From: NS-12 sp045403215
Lineage (GTDB): Bacteria; Nitrospirota; Nitrospiria; Nitrospirales; NS-4
DNA length: 9,307 bases
Direction: 5' to 3'
Assembly: GCA_045403215.1 (NCBI GenBank)
Contig: JAXIOW010000076.1
Coordinates: 1-9,307, forward strand
The position numbers were made by a program, and so were the translations under genes. The first letter of the stretch is position 1. Every line of letters starts with the position of its first letter. The notes under the pieces are model-generated. The model was not told the origin of the DNA and did not search any database. It was given only the letters and a program-made list of their open reading frames with translations. Positions 6,742-9,307 of the stretch are shown here, piece after piece.

Positions 6742-7512
6742 TTAGGACGGCCTGTTCAGGGTGTAGATGAGGGCGAGCCCTTCGAGGGTCAGGTGGGGCC
6801 GTACCTCACGGATCGTCCGGGATTCCGGCGCAATCAGGCCCGCGAGCCCGCCGGTCGCCACCACGAAGCAGTCCTGACCTAGCTCTTGCTGGATCCGGCG
6901 CACGAGCTCATCGACCAGTCCGGCGTGCCCGAGCATCAAACCAGACTGCATGCTGGTCACAGTGTCCGGGCCGATGGCGGTTTTGGGCCGGATCAGCTCG
7001 ATCTCTGGAAGCTTCGCGGCCCGGTTGAACAGGGCCTCGGCGGAGATCCGCAGTCCCGGGGCGATGGCGCCGCCCAGGTACTCTCCCGCGGCTGTGACTG
7101 CGCAGAAAGTCGTGGCGGTCCCGAAATCCACGATGATGATGGGCCCGCCATATCGGCGGTAGGCCGCTGCCGCATTGACGATCCGGTCGCTGCCGACTTC
7201 GCGAGGGTTGGTGTATTCGATGGTCAGGCCGGATTCCAACTCGTGGGACACGAGTAGCGGGAGGCAGTGGAGGTAGGTCTCGGACAGTTCCTCGAAGAGC
7301 GGGGTCAGCGGGGGCACGACGCTCGACAGGATGACGCCGCCCACGCGATCCGGGCTGATCCCTTTAACCCTCAGGAGATCCAGGAGCAGGATGGCGTACT
7401 CGTCGGTGGTCTTGGAGTGGTCCGTGCCCACTCGCCAATCGGCCAGGAGCTTGTCGCCGTCGAAGACGCCCCAGACGATGTTCGTGTTGCCGATGTCGAT
7501 CGCGAGCAACAT
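6742..7512 (-). CDS. coaX: Type III pantothenate kinase CoaX
   Basis: CoaX phosphorylates pantothenate with ATP to 4'-phosphopantothenate, the first committed step of coenzyme A synthesis. The 256 residues show the ASKHA-fold signature of the family: DIGNTN near the N-terminus (6-11) for phosphate binding, GSDRIVNAAAAY (107-118) with the catalytic Asp equivalent D109, DFGTATTF (129-136), GGAIAPG (147-153) and a late ATGGLAG (219-225). Length is typical. No Shine-Dalgarno precedes the ATG; the bases just upstream belong to the heptamer array. It sits between birA and grpE with 63 bases to grpE. Coenzyme synthesis genes next to birA are common, since the two are often neighbours or even fused in other bacteria. 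Confidence 0.96.
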   Translation of the reverse strand: MLLAIDIGNTNIVWGVFDGDKLLADWRVGTDHSKTTDEYAILLLDLLRVKGISPDRVGGVILSSVVPPLTPLFEELSETYLHCLPLLVSHELESGLTIEYTNPREVGSDRIVNAAAAYRRYGGPIIIVDFGTATTFCAVTAAGEYLGGAIAPGLRISAEALFNRAAKLPEIELIRPKTAIGPDTVTSMQSGLMLGHAGLVDELVRRIQQELGQDCFVVATGGLAGLIAPESRTIREVRPHLTLEGLALIYTLNRPS

Positions 7513-7515
7513 TGT

Positions 7516-7606
7516 GAAACCGTTATACGTTATGCGTTAACCGTTAATCGTTGGATTCGGACCATTGGAAGCTTCACGATTCACGTTTAACGTTTCACGA
7601 TTTACG
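7516..7606. repeat. Degenerate, phase-locked heptanucleotide array between birA and coaX
   Basis: Read on the - strand from 7606, the CG dinucleotide opens a new unit every seven bases. The first block (7572-7606) is CGTAAAT, CGTGAAA, CGTTAAA, CGTGAAT, CGTGAAG. A 21-base middle follows (three units without leading CG, two of them ending TCCAA). The last block (7516-7550) is CGATTAA, CGGTTAA, CGCATAA, CGTATAA, CGGTTTC. The two blocks remain in the same 7-base register, making 13 units over 91 bases. The array fills nearly all of the 96-base birA-coaX gap and is much more AT-rich than the surrounding genes. A TATAAC within it (7522-7527) resembles a -10 box but has no convincing -35. There is no reading frame or strong hairpin. 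Role unknown. Confidence 0.8.
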
Positions 7607-7608
7607 TC

Positions 7609-8433
7609 TTAGCGCAAGTGTACGACATTTCCGGCGCGGATTTCGAGAACCTTTCCATTCTTGGCGCGAAGACGCAGCGCGCCGTCGGAGGCGAGTCCTT
7701 CGGCTGTCCCTTCAATCTGCTCGCTGCCGATCAACTCGACCCGGACTGGTTTGCCGATGGTGTCGCAGGCCGCTTGATACGCGGCAGCGACGCTGCCGGG
7801 TCCGTGGGCGCACACGTGATCGTACAGGCGCTCCAATTCTCCCAGCAGCGTGGCCAGGAGTCGGCCCCTGTCGACAGGTGATCCCGTCGCGATCAAGAGC
7901 GAGGTCACGGTCGAGCGAAGTTCTTCCGGGAAGGCTTCGATCGGCATATTCACGTTGATGCCGATGCCAACCACCATCGCGCGTCCGCTCGTCGGACCGG
8001 TTCCGATCGCATCAACCAGGATGCCGGCCACCTTGCGTCCAAGCCCGTCCCGGACGACGAGCACGTCGTTGGGCCACTTCAGTCTGACGTCGAGAGTGGT
8101 CAGCGCTAGGATGGCGCGGAGCACCGCCACCGCAGCCAACATGGGCATCCAGGTAACCGTTTCCGGGGGAAGCGTCCGGGCCAGGAGAATGGACACGTAC
8201 AGGTTGAGCCCGTGTGGGGAGAGCCAGGTCCGCCCCAATCGGCCACGGCCCGCCGTTTGGGACTCGGCGACCACCACGGTGCCATCAGGCACGCCCTGAT
8301 GCGCGAGGTCCGCCAGGACGCGATTCGTCGAGTCCACTTCGTCGTGCAGGAGGAGAGTCGTCCCGATCACGCGGGTTGACAGATGTGAGCGGATTGTGTC
8401 GAGCGAGAGGGGAGGAGAAGACGCCGCGGTCAC
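7609..8433 (-). CDS. birA: Biotin-[acetyl-CoA-carboxylase] ligase, catalytic type without HTH
   Basis: Biotin protein ligase: it activates biotin with ATP to biotinyl-AMP and attaches it to the lysine of carboxyl carrier proteins. The 274 residues contain VDSTN (33-37), the biotin/adenylate loop GRGRLGRTW (62-70), KWPND (119-123), KVAGIL (134-139) with the active Lys, and GIGINVN (156-162). A C-terminal SH3-like domain occupies about 225-274. Only about 28 residues precede the catalytic domain, so the winged-helix DNA-binding domain of E. coli-type BirA is absent. It should therefore be a ligase only, not a repressor of biotin genes. The start is a GTG in a four-base GTGA overlap with the nadC stop; no Shine-Dalgarno or nearby alternative Met exists, so coupling to nadC translation is likely. 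Confidence 0.95.
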   Translation of the reverse strand: MTAASSPPLSLDTIRSHLSTRVIGTTLLLHDEVDSTNRVLADLAHQGVPDGTVVVAESQTAGRGRLGRTWLSPHGLNLYVSILLARTLPPETVTWMPMLAAVAVLRAILALTTLDVRLKWPNDVLVVRDGLGRKVAGILVDAIGTGPTSGRAMVVGIGINVNMPIEAFPEELRSTVTSLLIATGSPVDRGRLLATLLGELERLYDHVCAHGPGSVAAAYQAACDTIGKPVRVELIGSEQIEGTAEGLASDGALRLRAKNGKVLEIRAGNVVHLR

Positions 8434-9266
8434 TTGGGGACGATATCCATGCTGAGGTTGACGGCCGGGGCCGAGTGCGTCAGCGCGCCGACCGAGATGA
8501 GGTCCGGTCCTGCCGCGGCGATTTCGCGCACGTTGCTCAAGGTGACCCCTCCGGAGACTTCGATCATGGCGCGTCCCTTGATCAACTCGACGGCCTTGCG
8601 TATAGCGGGTACATCCATATTGTCGAGCAGAATGATGTCGGCTCCTCCATCCAAGGCAGCTCGCACCTCTTCGAGGGTCTTGGCTTCCACCTCAATTTTC
8701 AACCCGTGCGGAGCCCGTTCCCGGGCCAGTCGGCAAGCCTTCGCAACGTCGCCTCCTGCCAGCGCGAGATGGTTGTCCTTGATCAGAATGCCGTCCGCCA
8801 GGCTATGCCGATGATTCCTACCTCCTCCGAGCGTCACAGCCCATTTTTCCAAGTCCCGCAGGCCCGGCGTCGTCTTCCGGGTATCGACGATGCTGGTCTT
8901 GAACCCCTTGACCGCGTCGCAGAATTTTGCCGTCAGCGTGGCGATGCCGGACAGATGCTGCAGGAAGTTCAAGGCTACGCGCTCGCCTTGCAGCATGGAC
9001 CGTCCGTCTCCGGTGACGGTGAGCACTGTGGCGCCGGCAGGGATCCGGTCGCCGTCGGCGAAGGAGGGAGAGCAGGTCAGCGACGGGTCCACCTGCGCGA
9101 AGACCTCGACCGCGACGGCGAGACCGGCTAACACAAGCCCATCGGGTTCCTCGGCGACGATCGTCCCGATGGCGGGGGCTTCTTTGGCAAACAAGGCCTG
9201 GGTCGTCACGTCACCTGATCCCAGGTCTTCGGCTAGAGCTCTGGCGACGATGTCGCGAATGTTCAC
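8430..9266 (-). CDS. nadC: Nicotinate-nucleotide pyrophosphorylase (carboxylating), quinolinate phosphoribosyltransferase
   Basis: NadC condenses quinolinate with PRPP and decarboxylates it to nicotinate mononucleotide in de novo NAD synthesis. The 278 residues are full length and carry the family motifs in order: ALAEDLGSGDVTT (10-22), ERVALNFLQHLSGIAT (95-110), the quinolinate-binding DTRKTTPGLR (128-137), AVTLGGGRNHR (143-153), IKDNH (162-166), EVEAKTLEE (192-200), LLDNM (213-217), EVSGG (236-240) and ISVGALTHSAPAVNLS near the end. The start is GTG, supported by GGAGG six bases upstream and by the family's usual N-terminus. The gene overlaps birA downstream and apparently another gene upstream, so it is an internal operon member. 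nadA and nadB are not in the window. Confidence 0.97.
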   Translation of the reverse strand: MNIRDIVARALAEDLGSGDVTTQALFAKEAPAIGTIVAEEPDGLVLAGLAVAVEVFAQVDPSLTCSPSFADGDRIPAGATVLTVTGDGRSMLQGERVALNFLQHLSGIATLTAKFCDAVKGFKTSIVDTRKTTPGLRDLEKWAVTLGGGRNHRHSLADGILIKDNHLALAGGDVAKACRLARERAPHGLKIEVEAKTLEEVRAALDGGADIILLDNMDVPAIRKAVELIKGRAMIEVSGGVTLSNVREIAAAGPDLISVGALTHSAPAVNLSMDIVPK

Positions 9267-9307
9267 GCCGAACCTCCGGCCATCTGGTTAAGACGCCGAA
9301 GCTCGCC
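9263..9307 (-). CDS. C-terminal end of an unidentified upstream gene (partial)
   Basis: One - strand frame is open from the window edge and ends at a TGA (9263-9265) that overlaps the nadC GTG by four bases, the same GTGA junction seen between nadC and birA. It encodes the 14 residues GELRRLNQMAGGSA. The fragment is too short to identify. Support is the open frame and the matching overlap style; a chance open frame over 45 bases cannot be excluded. Confidence 0.4.
   Translation of the reverse strand, partial: GELRRLNQMAGGSA
9273..9277 (-). promoter_or_regulatory. Shine-Dalgarno for nadC
   Basis: Read on the - strand this is GGAGG, six bases before the nadC GTG. It decides the start at 9266 and lies inside the end of the presumed upstream gene. 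Confidence 0.65.

Noticed and set aside
7516..7606. The heptamer array as a CRISPR array
   Set aside because: Units are 7 bases with no spacers of CRISPR size, and no cas gene is present.
8214..9131. A 305-codon open frame on the + strand opposite nadC and birA
   Set aside because: It is antisense to two clear enzymes and has no family features.

Overview
This GC-rich bacterial window is fully packed with genes. The gene set (a grpE-dnaK-dnaJ chaperone operon without an adjacent hrcA, a biotin ligase with no DNA-binding domain, type III pantothenate kinase, NadC) and the protein style, including a DnaK tail ending in a VDAEYTEV-like segment, fit a Nitrospirota or deltaproteobacteria-like lineage. 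That placement is an impression from gene order and protein style, not something the sequence proves.

Region 1 (1-2175, + strand) is a two-gene envelope or secreted unit. The first gene, cut off by the left edge of the window, is a chain of IPT/TIG immunoglobulin-like domains. Three of the four visible domains carry a DG[S/T]CC cysteine motif. It is followed by a one-base stop/start overlap (TGATG) and a secreted seven-bladed Ycf48/BNR-type beta-propeller whose blades repeat at exactly 41 residues. The two are probably made together and may act together outside the cytoplasm; their role is unknown.

Region 2 (2172-9307, - strand, read right to left) is a run of housekeeping genes: the end of an unidentified upstream gene, nadC, birA, coaX, grpE, dnaK, dnaJ and rsmE. 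nadC (NAD synthesis), birA (biotin attachment) and coaX (first step of CoA synthesis) form a cofactor group. grpE, dnaK and dnaJ form the complete Hsp70 machine, and rsmE methylates 16S rRNA. The upstream gene/nadC and nadC/birA junctions are four-base GTGA overlaps. The only sizeable gap (7513-7608, between birA and coaX) is filled by a degenerate but perfectly phased array of 7-base units. The last gene of each strand meets tail to tail, and the two share a CTAG containing both stop codons.

No RNA gene, CRISPR array, insertion sequence or obviously foreign segment was seen. The least ordinary parts are the cysteine-bearing IPT protein with its coupled propeller, and the heptamer array.
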